Shown here piece by piece: positions 37,101 through 52,100 of a stretch of DNA of 64,000 nucleotides. The notes beneath the pieces were generated by a model. The model saw only the letters and a list, made by a program, of their open reading frames with translations, made no database searches and had not been told where the DNA came from. The first letter of the stretch is position 1, and every line of letters begins with the position of its first letter. This DNA is from Tragulus kanchil (taxonomy: Eukaryota > Chordata > Mammalia > Artiodactyla > Tragulidae): NCBI GenBank assembly GCA_022376925.1, contig JAIOJX010000005.1, forward strand, positions 7,964,501 to 8,028,500, given 5' to 3'. The position numbers and the translations under genes were made by a program.

Positions 37101-40100
37101 AGCCTTTGCCTCTCCTGCCGTGTACGGTCATTTCCATATTCTTGGGTTTTTTTTTTTTTTTTTAGCATCCTTGTTATTCTTTGACCATTGTGCTTTCAGG
37201 GAGAAGTCAGATGCTGAATTCCTTCATATTTACCTTAGGATTTCTAGTGACAGAAGAGACCGTACATCATTTGATCCAACGGGAGGTGAGTCGCGAAGAA
37301 CTATGGTACCAGGTGCCCTGGACCCCGTGGAGAAGCTTGTGCCCAGGTCTCTGTTCTGTTTCTTTCTGGTGAAAACTTTTCGCAACTCCCAACAGGCCCT
37401 GAAGACCTTGAACGGCATTCTGCAAGCTGTCTCTCGGGAAGAGAGAAAGGGGTTCATCTTGTCAGAAGGCCCGTGTCGTCTTATGTACGTGACCTTGACC
37501 TGATCGGGTGGCGATGTTAGGGCGAGATCTCTCCGGATTGTACGACCCCAGTGTTTGTCCTGTTGAGGTGTCTTGGGTGGCGGTGGGTTTTTCCTTTGAT
37601 TTCCATCAAATCTGTGAGGGCACATGCTTTCTCAGGCTGTAGAGTGTTCCTCACAGTAAATGTGAAATGAATTAGAAATCCATGGGGGAATGTTATGCGT
37701 ATAGACCTCAGTGCCAGACCTCAGGCTTCCGATTCTGGTTTGGCCCCTTAGGCTGGCTGTTCCTCCAAAACACAGTCTTTTATTTTCTCCCCGCCCCAAA
37801 ATCATTCTTCTTGGGGTATAGCTAATTAACAATTCTGTAGTAGTTCCAGTTGAACAGTGAGGGGCTCAGCCATACCTGCACGTGTATCCATTCTCTCCCA
37901 ACCCCCTTCTCGTCCAGGCTGGTACTTAACATTACGCAGAGCTCCAGGTCGAGCACAGTGGAACGCAGCTCAGTTTGCTCACTGTGAAGTGGAGCCCAGG
38001 GTTTCCCTGGTGGTCCAGTGGGTAAGGACACCGCCTTGCAGTGCCAGGGGCGCCGGTTCGAGCCCTGGCCTGGGAAGATCCCACGTGCCGCGGAGCGGCT
38101 GGACCCATGTGTCCAATCACCGAGCCGGAGCTCTGGAGCGCATGCGCCCAGAGCTGGTGCTCTGCAGCAAGAGAGCCCACTGCGATGAGAGGCCCACACA
38201 GACCAAAGAACAAAGATGGATGAAAATAAATAAATGAAAGACGAGTAGAAGTGACCAAAAAAAAAAAAACCACTTAAACAAAAATGGAGCCCAGATTAAT
38301 ATCTGATTGATAGTGTACAGGTTGAGTCAGGCAGTCCTTTGAAAGGAATAAGTATTTTACCAGGGAGAGAGCCAGTGCTCACAGGTGGCCTTCTCTTAGC
38401 TGGACCAGTACAGCCTGTGTTGCTTTCCACTGGATGGATCTTGGGGGTTTTGGTGACCCACTCAAAATTGCGTAGTTCCTAGGACATTGAAATTTGGAGA
38501 GAAGGTGGTAATGTTGGCTGTGGGAAGAGCCACACCAGCATCCTGTTTTTAAACTTGAACGTGAGCCTGCGACTGTGTGCTGGCTACCGGTCAGCATCGG
38601 GGGCATCCTTGTGGCAACACGGAACTGAAGTGACATGCAGCCATGACTGGCAAGAGAGAGGGGGTCCAGTTTAGCCCAGAATTGACCTGAAGCGGGTGGT
38701 GTGACTGTGCAGCTCATTGTGTTTGCTTAACTGGTCTTTGCAGGATGCGGTGTTTCCTCTGAACTTCTCCTGCTACATTTCTTTGAATACTTTAGTTTAA
38801 TTATTACTTTAGTGTGCATTTAGATATGGAGAGATTCTGGTTTGGCCCCTTAGGCTGGCTGTTCCTCCAAAACACAGTCTTTTATTTTCTCCCCGCCCCC
38901 AAAATCATTCTTCTTGGGGTATAGCTAATTAACAATTCTGTAGTAGTTCCAGTTGAACAGTGAGGGGCTCAGCCATACCTGCACGTGTATCCATTCTCTC
39001 CCAACCCCCTTCTCGTCCAGGCTGGTACTTAACATTACGCAGAGCTCCAGGTCGAGCACAGTGGAACGCAGCTCAGTTTGCTCACTGTGAAGTGGAGCCC
39101 AGGGTTTCCCTGGTGGTCCAGTGGGTAAGGACACCGCCTTGCAGTGCCAGGGGCGCCGGTTCGAGCCCTGGCCTGGGAAGATCCCACGTGCCGCGGAGCG
39201 GCTGGACCCATGTGTCCAATCACCGAGCCGGAGCTCTGGAGCGCATGCGCCCAGAGCTGGTGCTCTGCAGCAAGAGAGCCCACTGCGATGAGAGGCCCAC
39301 ACAGACCAAAGAACAAAGATGGATGAAAATAAATAAATGAAAGACGAGTAGAAGTGACCAAAAAAAAAAAAACCACTTAAACAAAAATGGAGCCCAGATT
39401 AATATCTGATTGATAGTGTACAGGTTGAGTCAGGCAGTCCTTTGAAAGGAATAAGTATTTTACCGGGGAGAGAGCCAGTGCTCACAGGTGGCCTTCTCTT
39501 AGCTGGACCAGTACAGCCTGTGTTGCTTTCCACTGGATGGATCTTGGGGGTTTTGGTGACCCACTCAAAATTGCGTAGTTCCTAGGACATTGAAATTTGG
39601 AGAGAAGGTGGTAATGTTGGCTGTGGGAAGAGCCACACCAGCATCCTGTTTTTAAACTTGAACGTGAGCCTGCGACTGTGTGCTGGCTACCGGTCAGCAT
39701 CGGGGGCATCCTTGTGGCAACACGGAACTGAAGTGACATGCAGCCATGACTGGCAAGAGAGAGGGGGTCCAGTTTAGCCCAGAATTGACCTGAAGCGGGT
39801 GGTGTGACTGTGCAGCTCATTGTGTTTGCTTAACTGGTCTTTGCAGGATGCGGTGTTTCCTCTGAACTTCTCCTGCTACATTTCTTTGAATACTTTAGTT
39901 TAATTATTACTTTTAGTGGTGCATTTAGATATGGAGAGATGTCAACCTGATGTCTCCTCCTAAGTTTTCAAACTAATGCAATGGTCCTGTCTTACTGTTT
40001 ATGAGTGTTCTAGCCTGGAATGTTCTACACTCAAGTCAGATGTAAAATCTGCAAACGTAAAATTCAGTAGAACTCTCAGAAGGCCGTTCTAAGGCTTCTG

Positions 40101-43100
40101 TTGTGACGAATCGATCCATGTGTTATGAGAGACTGAGCTACTACAAGATTTCTTAAATCCATTAGTTTTACCTTGCAGTTATGACATTGAAAACAATCTG
40201 TATCACACTTGTTAGTGTTTAATTGAAATTCTTAAATGAACATGCAATTGGGAAGTCTGTGGTGGTTACAGTGGTGTGATACCTTAATTTCATTACATCT
40301 GTAGCTTTATCAGTTTTAAAAATTGATTCCCAATGCTGATAGGAAATACCCACAGGACCTACTGTATTTTCTATATCTTTTCTTCCAGGGCTTAAACTGT
40401 GTCATAATAGTAATACACATCCTCACAGGCTGGGTGAGGTAATGACAGAATTCCAGAATCTTAGCATTTCAAGACTCTTCGGAAATGATCAAATTTACTT
40501 CACAGAAGAACTAGAATCTTAGAATGTAAGATTTTACTGTATACTCAGTAAAGAGTTTATTTAAGTGTATGCAAACTTGAGGCTTTACCCATAAAAACAC
40601 ATTCTTGACATTGAAGACATTCTGATAATGAATTTGAAATACTTGTAAAAATATACATCTTGGTTTAAAATTTTAAAGCCTATGTGGATGGGGATTCTTG
40701 GGGTTTTGGTGACCCACTCAAAAGTGCGTAGTTCCTAGGACATTGAAATTTGGAGAGAAGGTGGTAATGTTGGCTGTGGGAAGAGCCACACCAGCATCCT
40801 GTTTTTAAACTTGAACGTGAGCCTGCGACTGTGTGCTGGCTACCGGTCAGCATCGGGGGCATCCTTGTGGCAACACGGAACTGAAGTGACATGCAGCCAT
40901 GACTGGCAAGAGAGAGGGGGTCCAGTTTAGCCCAGAATTGACCTGAAGCGGGTGGTGTGACTGTGCAGCTCATTGTGTTTGCTTAACTGGTCTTTGCAGG
41001 ATGCGGTGTTTCCTCTGAACTTCTCCTGCTACATTTCTTTGAATACTTTAGTTTAATTATTACTTTTAGTGGTGCATTTAGATATGGAGAGATGTCAACC
41101 TGATGTCTCCTCCTAAGTTTTCAAACTAATGCAATGGTCCTGTCTTACTGTTTATGAGTGTTCTAGCCTGGAATGTTCTACACTCAAGTCAGATGTAAAA
41201 TCTGCAAACGTAAAATTCAGTAGAACTCTCAGAAGGCCGTTCTAAGGCTTCTGTTGTGACGAATCGATCCATGTGTTATGAGAGACTGAGCTACTACAAG
41301 ATTTCTTAAATCCATTAGTTTTACCTTGCAGTTATGACATTGAAAACAATCTGTATCACACTTGTTAGTGTTTAATTGAAATTCTTAAATGAACATGCAA
41401 TTGGGAAGTCTGTGGTGGTTACAGTGGTGTGATACCTTAATTTCATTACATCTGTAGCTTTATCAGTTTTAAAAATTGATTCCCAATGCTGATAGGAAAT
41501 ACCCACAGGACCTACTGTATTTTCTATATCTTTTCTTCCAGGGCTTAAACTGTGTCATAATAGTAATACACATCCTCACAGGCTGGGTGAGGTAATGACA
41601 GAATTCCAGAATCTTAGCATTTCAAGACTCTTCGGAAATGATCAAATTTACTTCACAGAAGAACTAGAATCTTAGAATGTAAGATTTTACTGTATACTCA
41701 GTAAAGAGTTTATTTAAGTGTATGCAAACTTGAGGCTTTACCCATAAAAAAAACACATTCTTGACATTGAAGACATTCTGATAATGAATTTGAAATACTT
41801 GTAAAAATATACATCTTGGTTTAAAATTTTAAAGCCTATGTGGTAAAGTTTTACTTATTTATGTTCATCTCAGTAAAATGAAATTTATTTAAATGTTTCA
41901 GGAAAGACCTTGCAAGGACGATCTTGACTGTGGGTGGTAAGACATATTTAGAATTTTATTTTATTTTTTTTTTTTAAAGATTTATTTATTTATTTATTTG
42001 AGGAGGGTGGGGTGGGGAGGGAGGTGAGCAGGCGGGCCACTTCTATTGGTCTTTCATTTGTCTGTTTTCATCCATCTTTGTTCTTTGGCCCATGTGGGCC
42101 TCCCATCGCGGTGGCCTCTGTTGTTGCAGAGCACCGGCTCTGGGCGCATGCGCTCCAGAGCTCCGACTCGATAATTGGACACATGGGTCCAGCCGCTCCG
42201 CAGCACGTGGGATCTTCCCAGGCCAGGGATCGAACTGGCACCACTTGCTCTGCAAGGCAGTGTCCTTACCCACTGGACCATCAGGGAAGCCCCATATTTA
42301 GAATTTTAAAAATGAGAATACTAAACATTGAGCTTGGTGGGGTTTATGAGCATTTTAGAACTATGGGGAATCAAGTATGGTCAAATTGAAAATAGGACTT
42401 AGAATTTCATTTTTAATTTATGATTGAAATGTTAAGCATGGTGAAACCAGAAAGAAGAATTAATGAATATTCCTTTACTCAACAACGAGATTAGTCAAGT
42501 TTGATCATTTTTCCACATTTGTTTTAAATTCTTTTTAAAGTAAATCAGAGTGAAGTCCCAAGTCCCATCCCAGTCCCCTCTCTATCTAAGAGATAATCCT
42601 TCACTTGGATTTGTTTTTCATTTTCAAGAATATTTTTATACTTCTGTGTATTCACAAGTAACATGCATTATTATTGTGCAGATTTAAGTTTGCAAATCCA
42701 GCTGCAGCCTTTAACATTGTTTGAAATCTAAACACGTTGGTAAATGTATTTTGTTTATCTGCTGTGAAATACCACAGTTTATCTTGGGATTTTTATTTTC
42801 ACAGTAGAAATATTTCTTTTTTAAAAATTTTTGGCCTCTTTTATTGATTTTTTTTTATTGATTTGTTTTCATCCATCTTTATTCTTTGGCCTGTGTGGGC
42901 GTCCCATTGCAGGGGCCTCTCTCGTTGCAGAGCACCGGCTCTGGGCACATGAGCTGCTGGCTCGTAACTGGACACACTGGTCCAGCCACTCCGCAGCACA
43001 TGGGATCTTCCTGCGCCAGGGATCGAACCAGTGTCCCTTGCACTGCAAGGCAGACTCTTTACCCGCTGGACCACCAGGATAGCCCCCTTTTTAAAATTTT

Positions 43101-46100
43101 TAAAAAATGAGAATACTAAACATTGAGCTTGGTGGGGTTTATGAGCATTTTAGAACTATGGGGAATCAAGTATGGTCAAATTGAAAATAGGACTTAGAAT
43201 TTCATTTTTAATTTATGATTGAAATGTTAAGCATGGTGAAACCAGAAAGAAGAATTAATGAATATTCCTTTACTCAACAACGAGATTAGTCAAGTTTGAT
43301 CATTTTTCCACATTTGTTTTAAATTCTTTTTAAAGTAAATCAGAGTGAAGTCCCAAGTCCCATCCCAGTCCCCTCTCTATCTAAGAGATAATCCTTCACT
43401 TGGATTTGTTTTTCATTTTCAAGAATATTTTTATACTTCTGTGTATTCACAAGTAACATGCATTATTATTGTGCAGATTTAAGTTTGCAAATCCAGCTGC
43501 AGCCTTTAACATTGTTTGAAATCTAAACACGTTGGTAAATGTATTTTGTTTATCTGCTGTGAAATACCACAGTTTATCTTGGGATTTTTATTTTCACAGT
43601 AGAAATATTTCTTTTTTAAAAATTTTTGGCCTCTTTTATTGATTTTTTTTTATTGATTTGTTTTCATCCATCTTTATTCTTTGGCCTGTGTGGGCGTCCC
43701 ATTGCAGGGGCCTCTCTCGTTGCAGAGCACCGGCTCTGGGCACATGAGCTGCTGGCTCGTAACTGGACACACTGGTCCAGCCACTCCGCAGCACATGGGA
43801 TCTTCCTGCGCCAGGGATCGAACCAGTGTCCCTTGCACTGCAAGGCAGACTCTTTACCCGCTGGACCACCAGGGAAGCCTGTAGAACTATTTCTTAAGGC
43901 TTGTAAAAGCTGCTCTTTTTTTTGGTTTGTTTTTAATGAGATCCAGTTGATGTATAATATTACATCAGTTACAGGTGTATAATCCAACGATTCACAGTTT
44001 TTTAAAGGTTATACTGAATTTATAGTTACTATGAAGTATCTGCTATATTTGCCATGTTGTACAGTGTATCTTTTTCGCAGACTTTACACACAGTACTCTG
44101 TTTCGCTTGCTCCTACTTTCCCCCACCACCTTCCCTTTTCCCACTGATAACCACTAATTGTTCTCTATATCTGTGAATCTTGGACATACTTGGTTTTAAA
44201 CATGTTTTTTTTTTTTTTTTTATTGGGGTATAATTGATTTACAATGTTGCGTTAGTTTCAGGGGTACAGTGAAGTTATTGTTCTGTCTTTTTGCAGAGTT
44301 TTGTTGTTTACAGCTGTACATAATCCCAAATCAGTCATAGGTATATATATCCCTGACCTTTTCCATCTGAGCCCCCTTTGAATGTTTTAATGTATCTGAA
44401 ATATGTAATGCAGAAATAACGTTTATTTTTTTTAATTGTTTCATATTGATCTATTGTTTGAATTTTTCTCCTAAATTTTCTTATAAATGAATTTAAATGA
44501 TCATTGCAGCTTCCCTGGTGGCTCAGATCATAGAAAATCTCCCTGCAGTGCCAGAAACCTGGTTTCAGACCCTGGGTCGGAAAGATCCCCTGGAGAAAGG
44601 AACAGCTACCCACTCCAGTACTCTTGTCCAGAGAATTCCATGGGCAGAGAAGCCTGGCGGGCTGCAGGCCACGGGGTCGCACAGAGTCGGACACAACTGA
44701 GCGACTAACACTTTTATACTATAAATGATTATAATTGTTCCAGGATTTATCTTGCTGCTTCTAACTAGAAGCCACAGCACTGATCTTCTAACATGGAACT
44801 TCTTAGAGCAGATAAACGCTAATCTATGGCCCTCGTTTCTTCTTTCGCTTGTGCCCAGAATTACCCGTGCCTGCCGTGTTTTTAATCTCTAGATTATGAC
44901 CAGCAGGTGGCTCTTTGTGAAGCATTGTGTAGACTGGCATCAAAAATCCAGGAACTTTGTCCCTCAGTGGTTTGAAGACGACACCATTGCTGGGGCTTTC
45001 AGAATAAACGAATTTGAAGGAACTAATTTCTTAAGGCTTGTAAAAGCTGCTCTTTTGGTTTGTTTTTAATGAGATCCAGTTGATGTATAATATTACATCA
45101 GTTACAGGTGTATAATCCAACGATTCACAGTTTTTTAAAGGTTATACTGAATTTATAGTTACTATGAAGTATCTGCTATATTTGCCATGTTGTACAGTGT
45201 ATCTTTTTCGCAGACTTTACACACAGTACTCTGTTTCGCTTGCTCCTACTTTCCCCCACCACCTTCCCTTTTCCCACTGATAACCACTAATTGTTCTCTA
45301 TATCTGTGAATCTTGGACATACTTGGTTTTAAACATGTTTTTTTTTTTTTTTTTATTGGGGTATAATTGATTTACAATGTTGCGTTAGTTTCAGGGGTAC
45401 AGTGAAGTTATTGTTCTGTCTTTTTGCAGAGTTTTGTTGTTTACAGCTGTACATAATCCCAAATCAGTCATAGGTATATATATCCCTGACCTTTTCCATC
45501 TGAGCCCCCTTTGAATGTTTTAATGTATCTGAAATATGTAATGCAGAAATAACGTTTATTTTTTTTAATTGTTTCATATTGATCTATTGTTTGAATTTTT
45601 CTCCTAAATTTTCTTATAAATGAATTTAAATGATCATTGCAGCTTCCCTGGTGGCTCAGATCATAGAAAATCTCCCTGCAGTGCCAGAAACCTGGTTTCA
45701 GACCCTGGGTCGGAAAGATCCCCTGGAGAAAGGAACAGCTACCCACTCCAGTACTCTTGTCCAGAGAATTCCATGGGCAGAGAAGCCTGGCGGGCTGCAG
45801 GCCACGGGGTCGCACAGAGTCGGACACAACTGAGCGACTAACACTTTTATACTATAAATGATTATAATTGTTCCAGGATTTATCTTGCTGCTTCTAACTA
45901 GAAGCCACAGCACTGATCTTCTAACATGGAACTTCTTAGAGCAGATAAACGCTAATCTATGGCCCTCGTTTCTTCTTTCGCTTGTGCCCAGAATTACCCG
46001 TGCCTGCCGTGTTTTTAATCTCTAGATTATGACCAGCAGGTGGCTCTTTGTGAAGCATTGTGTAGACTGGCATCAAAAAAATCCAGGGAAGACTTTGTCC

Positions 46101-49100
46101 CTCAGTGGTTTGAAGACGACACCATTGCTGGGGCTTTCAAAGAAATTAACGACCGAGAATTTGAGACGGTAAGATCCTTGAATATGAAAATTCCCTTTAA
46201 TCAGTACCCTGAAGCATCGTCTCAGAGCCTGCCTGTCGGCGAGGGTTTTTTCCTCAAGTGTGATTGTGCTGCCATTTTGAAGCTGCCTGTTTCCCACTTA
46301 TGTGAAAATAACTTGAGGACAATAGAAACAGTATTTGTGGACCAAAGACTAGCAGAGTTAGGACATCTTTATAGGAAACGGAGCCTGGAGACAGCACCGT
46401 ATGAATCTGATGGATTTAGTCAGAGACCATGTCATGGAGCCGGAAATGATTTTCAACAAACCTTGAAGGGTACGGAGAGTTGGAGAAAAAAACGAAATGT
46501 GCATTTCAGCCTTGTAGAGAGCAGCTGGGACAAGGGCAGGAGGCTGGAGCTGGCGCGGGTGCTCTGGTGGCAGAGGCATATTATGGGATGCTTGTGTCAT
46601 GAGCCCTCCAACCTCCAGTTTAGACCATAGGTAAATTTCGGTGTCTCCCATGCAGCCCGGGCTCGTGGTGGCTGTCCTCAAGGAGCACAGATGGAATTGA
46701 TAGCTTTGCTGTATACTCAGCTTTGTCCTAAAAAAAGTTAAAATATTTTTCTGCTCCTTTAAAAAGAATTCTTAAAATGTGGGTGATTCCATAGGAAAAG
46801 GTAAAATTCTTAGTGTTCCTGTTGAACAAAGCCTTTCTGGTCAAAACTGCTGAGCACATGAGCACATGGGATTTTATTAAATCAGACGTTTAAGTACATC
46901 TTTAAATAGACTGAACTTGCCTTTGAGCTAGTTGCCTGGTCCACAAGTAGTTGTTTAGCCAGAATGTAGTGTAATCTAACTGGGAAGACTGTGAGTTGGG
47001 TTTGGATCCGGTATCCCTGACTGACAGAATATATACATTTTGGCCAAGTAGTTGACTTTTGTTTTTTGATTTATTATTATTTTTTAAAAATATTTATTTA
47101 TTTATTTATTTTCGTGGGGGCGGTGGGGAGGGAGGGGGTTGGGTGGTTCACTTCTATTGGTCTGTCATTTATCTATTTTCATCCATCTTTGTTCTTTGGC
47201 CTGTGTGGGCCTCCCATCACAGTGGCCTCTGTTGTCGCAGAGCACTGGCTCTGGGCATATGCGCTCCAGAGCTCTGGCTTGGTAATTGGACACATCGGTC
47301 CAGCTGCTCCACGGCACGTGGGATCTTCCCAGGCCAGGGATTGAACCGGCGCCCCTTGCCCTGCAAGGCGGTGTCCTTACCCACTGGACCACCAAGGAAG
47401 CCCTTGATTTATTATTAATCTTAACTGAAATACGGTTGTACAGTGTTATATGTTACATGTGTACAGTAGACTGATTCACAATTAGACATTTGCTTCATTA
47501 AGATTATTATAAATTTTTGGCTATATTCCTTGAGTTGTACAGCATGTCCTTGAAACTATTAGTTGACTCATGAAGCCTCAGCGTTCTCATCTGTAAAATG
47601 GGAATAAAATGAACTTCAGAATTGTGAGAATTAAATGCAAGAAACTAATTTCCCGGGATGTTGTAGACACTCCCATGTTACCTTTCTCCTCTGTGTTTAT
47701 CTCTCCTCTGCAGGAAATTGAGGGAACATAAAACAAAAGCAATGATCTTGTTCATCAAAAATTTTTTATCAGAGCCATCAGATTCTTAGTTTGAAATTAC
47801 TTTTAGATGACGGCTCACGTAAATGTCCATTTAGTGCTGAATCTAGACACACAGCGTGAGGACTATTTTACCACAACAGGCGATCCCTGCTAACAAAGGG
47901 GACACAAACCTGGATCAGTATCTCTCTAGTTTTAGAATCTTGGGGGTAACAAGTTTGCCTCCCTAATGGCTGTTGGTTAGACCTCTAAACATATTCTTTA
48001 TTCTTAGAACCTATAAAGTGAAAGAGATTCCAGGAACGAGTGGGAGAGAGAATTCCCGAGGGAGGGACATTGGCAGTGAATGGATGCTCTAGGATGAACC
48101 CCAAATTGATAGGTGGTGTGGGTCTGTGGGTGATTCGTGCTGGAGAGGGGGATGCCCAGGGGTGAGTCAGGCATTCCAGTCTAGGTCATCAGGAAGAGGT
48201 TTCCTCTTGCTCACTCGTCTAACCCAGGGAAACATAATTGTACATAAACCTTTTGGAGACCTAAGCGTTCCTTAGCTGCAAGTCTCACAGCTAGGGGTTT
48301 GCAGCCATGAGCCTGGAGCCTGTGTTTGCAACACGAAGTGTTGTTTTAGTTATCATGGTGACTAATGAGTCCTTACAGAGCCTTGTGGTGTCACTAGATC
48401 CTGGACATGTGAACGCAAACACTGGCCTCTGCTTGCTGCAAAGTTCACAGTTGACTGTCTTGATTTTTTTTTTTTAACAAAAAGTTTGCATTATTTACTT
48501 TGAAGGATTGTAGACGGTTTATCAATCACCTAAATGACAGACTTGGTGACCAAAGACGGTAAGACATTTCCCTGAGCTTTATTTTCTTGACTAGTTCTAT
48601 TCTGAATGACTTAAAAAAAATTTTTTTTTAAATTTTTGGTCGTATTGGGTCTTCATTGCCGCCATGGGCTTTCTCTAGTTGTGGTGAGCGGGGGCTACTC
48701 TTTGTCATGATGCACAGGCTTCTCGTTGTGGTGGCTTCTTTTATTGGAGAGCACAGGCTCTAGGGTGCATGGGCTTCCGTAGTTGTGGTGCAGAGGCAGA
48801 GTTGCTCAGAGGCATGTGGAATCTTCCCCGGACTAGGTATCAAACCCATGTCTTCTGCACTGGCAGCTGGGTTCTTATCCCCCCTACGACCAGAAAAGTC
48901 CCTGAATGTCTAATACTTTTTAAAAAAATTTTAAATCTGTTTTATTGTAGGGGAGAATATAGAATACAAAAATTTACTGAGCATCACTGAGTTATCCATT
49001 GAGTAGAAGAGTAAACTCATTCTGCCTAGAGATTCATTAGTGTGTGTTTAAAATGATTTCTATCGGCCTATAACATATTTGTGATTTACAGCAGTTGTAA

Positions 49101-52100
49101 CATTATATCCTCCAGAGAGATTTTATGAAGAATGATTTCTTGTAGGTCTGAGGTTACTAGAGACAGATGTATTATGGACAGTTAAGTCTTTGAGAAAATA
49201 TTGGTTAAATTCACTCCTTTCATTAAGACTCTTTGACAGGCAGCTGGGTTGAGGTGTACGTAATACTAGAAAACCTGGCTTGTAGCCTGCCAGGCAGGAT
49301 TTGAATTCTGCCCATGATCACAGATCAACGTCTGCAAGTCTGAGAGCCTCTTCTGTACTTTGTACCAAGGGACATAACGGCACACCTAGTTCTCCATGTT
49401 TGTTTGTAGAACATCTGGAGGTTGTGTGTGGGGTCCATCCACATTTTATTTTACTTTTTAATTGTGAGCTGTTTTGCAGGGTTTATTCCTTTCCGTGCAC
49501 TGCTGCTTTTGCTGATGAGAATGAGGTACGTTTGTCTTTTCTCTGGGACCCTGGAGGTTGGGTAGTATAGAATGAAACCCATTAGATGTAAAACTCCATC
49601 AGGCCAAACTGCTCTTTCTATGCAGAAGGGCTTTTAAAACAGGAATCTTGCTTCTCCTCCTAGAGACCTCAACTAGGAAGCTTATTCTTTATAGGCCCTA
49701 CAGTTACTAATAGATAAAGAAACGATGACCAAGAAATACTGTCTGTTGGAAAAGCAGGTGGGAGCGTTTGTCCCACTTGTTGAAGAATAAAAACTCTATA
49801 TATGCTTGCTGAGTGTGTCTAATACATCTGGGAAGAAGTAAAGGCATTTTCTCATGGTTTCCATGAAAGGGGACCTCTGGAAAGTTGGGAGATAGAGAAG
49901 GAGATATTGACTGTTTCTAGAAGCACCACATCATAAGCACGATATTGTTTGAATTTATCTTTCTTTTCTTTCCTTCTTCCTTCCTTTCTTCTTTAAGAGC
50001 ATATATGTATTTTATAATACAGTCATTTCATGGTCACTTTCTGGATTTCTTTTTTCTGAATATTTTCAATCCACATTTTTTGAATGAACCCATGGGGGCA
50101 CGGAGGACTGATGGTCATCAATGAAAATGAGGCTAATTGGAAATCTTCAGGTCTTCACCGTATTGTACCACATGGCAAGTTAGGCAGCAAATCACCATTT
50201 TTATTGGATCCCAGTACCTCCTTTGGGAGCATTCATAGGCATGTGGATTGTTACTGCTTTCACCTAGAACTGTTTTCTCTGTGATTTTCACTAGGGAAAA
50301 AAAAAGTGTGGATAAAGTTATCTGGCACATTTAAACATCTGTTAAATTGCTAAGTATAGAAGGACTTTTCCAAAAATAGATGAGTTATTAGAATGGAACC
50401 CATCTTCCTGTTTAACAGAAGTGAGGGAGACAATAAAGAGAGACCCTGTAATCTTCAAGTGAGATTATTCTAGGGAAAGCAGTGCTGTTTACAATGGACT
50501 TTTCATTCAACTCTTTCACACAATATTAACGCTGAAATCCTATCTTACAGATGAGAAAGCCTGCAGATGAAAAATTGGAGAAATTTTGGATTGACTTCAA
50601 CCTGGGAACTCGGAGTGTAACTTTTTATATAAACAATCCTGAGGTAATCATGTTGGATTCCTGTTGAGACCTCAGTGTGTAGAGAAGGTTGACGTCCACG
50701 TAGGTGTTCCGTGCTCATGAGCCTCACTTATTTTTTTCCAAGAGTGATCTGTGGGACTCAGTCAGACTTTTGAAGGAAGAAGTGATTCATTTCAGCGTAC
50801 TAGGTAAGATGTTCATTCTAAACTGCCGCACATTTTACTGCTGAGGGTTATTTCTGGTGTAGCCGCAGTGTGTGTGTAGTTCATTTCAGAGCAAACTTTG
50901 CTTGCACTTTAGGGAGAGGCCGGTGGTGAGCGTGGTGGAGGCAGGACGGCGCCCGGGGCCGAAGGACTGGCGACTCCTCCGATCTGTAACATTGGGGTTC
51001 AGTGACATGCTTGGTTTTCTCATTGTGAAAAACGGTTATAGTTCCTCAACCAGTTGAACATAGAATCCCCACGCAATCCAGCAATTTCACTTCTGGGTTT
51101 ATATCCAGAGGAATTGAAAGTAGAACTGGAAGAGATGTGCACACCCGTGTTGGTGGCAGCCTGATTCACAATAGCCATGAGATGGAAGCAATCCAGTTGT
51201 TCCTAAATCGATGATCTATGCATAGAGTGGACTGTTAACGTAGCTTTTGAAAAATTCTGGCACATGTGACAACATAGATGAACCTTGAGGATGTCACGCT
51301 AAATAGTAATGCTCGTCACCAAAAGACACACGCTGTATGCTTGCACTAACACGAGGTGTCTGACGTCAAGTCCGATGGTAGAGACAGGAAGTAGAATGAT
51401 GGTTCCCCGGGGATGGTGGGCTGGGGGGGCACGGGGCTGTTCAGTGGGTACAGAGCTTCGGATCTGTAAGATGAAAAAGCTCTAGAGATCCTAACAATGA
51501 TGTGAAGGTGCTCAATACCACGGCCTCAACACTTAAAGGTCCACAAGGTAAGTGTTATAGCTTGTATTATAATTTTAAGAAGTGGCTATAGTACCTGGCT
51601 CTTGTTTCCCAGATATTTATACCAACGATTGGCGGTGTGGGTATGTACAACCTGTATGTAAATATCAGCCCTCTGCCTCCCTCTTCTTAAATCTCCATTG
51701 CTCACCTTTCTTCTCTGCTTGGTAGGTAGAATTGAGGGCCATGGAATTGGAAGTGATCCTTTCCTGGGTGGATAAAAGGAAGGTGTTGGTCCAGTTCTGC
51801 ATTTCAGATATAATCACCCTTGACCAGGATTCCTGAATTGGGTCTCTTAAAAAAGAAAAAAAGGATGTTTTGAAACTAATACACATAATCATTTAAGTGA
51901 TTGGGTTTTCATTCTAAACTGGCTGTAGGGTTATTTCTGGTGTAGCCGCAGTGTGTGTGTAGTTCATTTCAGAGCAAACTTTGCTTGCACTTTAGGGAGA
52001 GGCCGGTGGTGAGCGTGGTGGAGGCAGGACGGCGCCCGGGGCCGAAGGACTGGCGACTCCTCCGATCTGTAACATTGGGGTTCAGTGACATGCTTGGTTT

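Larger units (their letters stand above)
43884..46168 (+). repeat. Tandem duplication 17, unit 1133 bp (SYCP2L exon 10)
   Basis: 43884-45022 repeats at 45023 to about 46160. Copy A decays in its last 100 bp, within the exon. Confidence 0.96.

Noticed and set aside
37078..37503. 141-codon plus-strand frame spanning two SYCP2L exons
   Set aside because: Different frame from the spliced protein, and it crosses intron 7.
38743..38803. Possible SYCP2L exon after tttgcag ([18 protein letters not shown])
   Set aside because: Runs into a stop, has no donor, and exon 8 joins exon 9 at 41902 in phase and in line with SYCP2.
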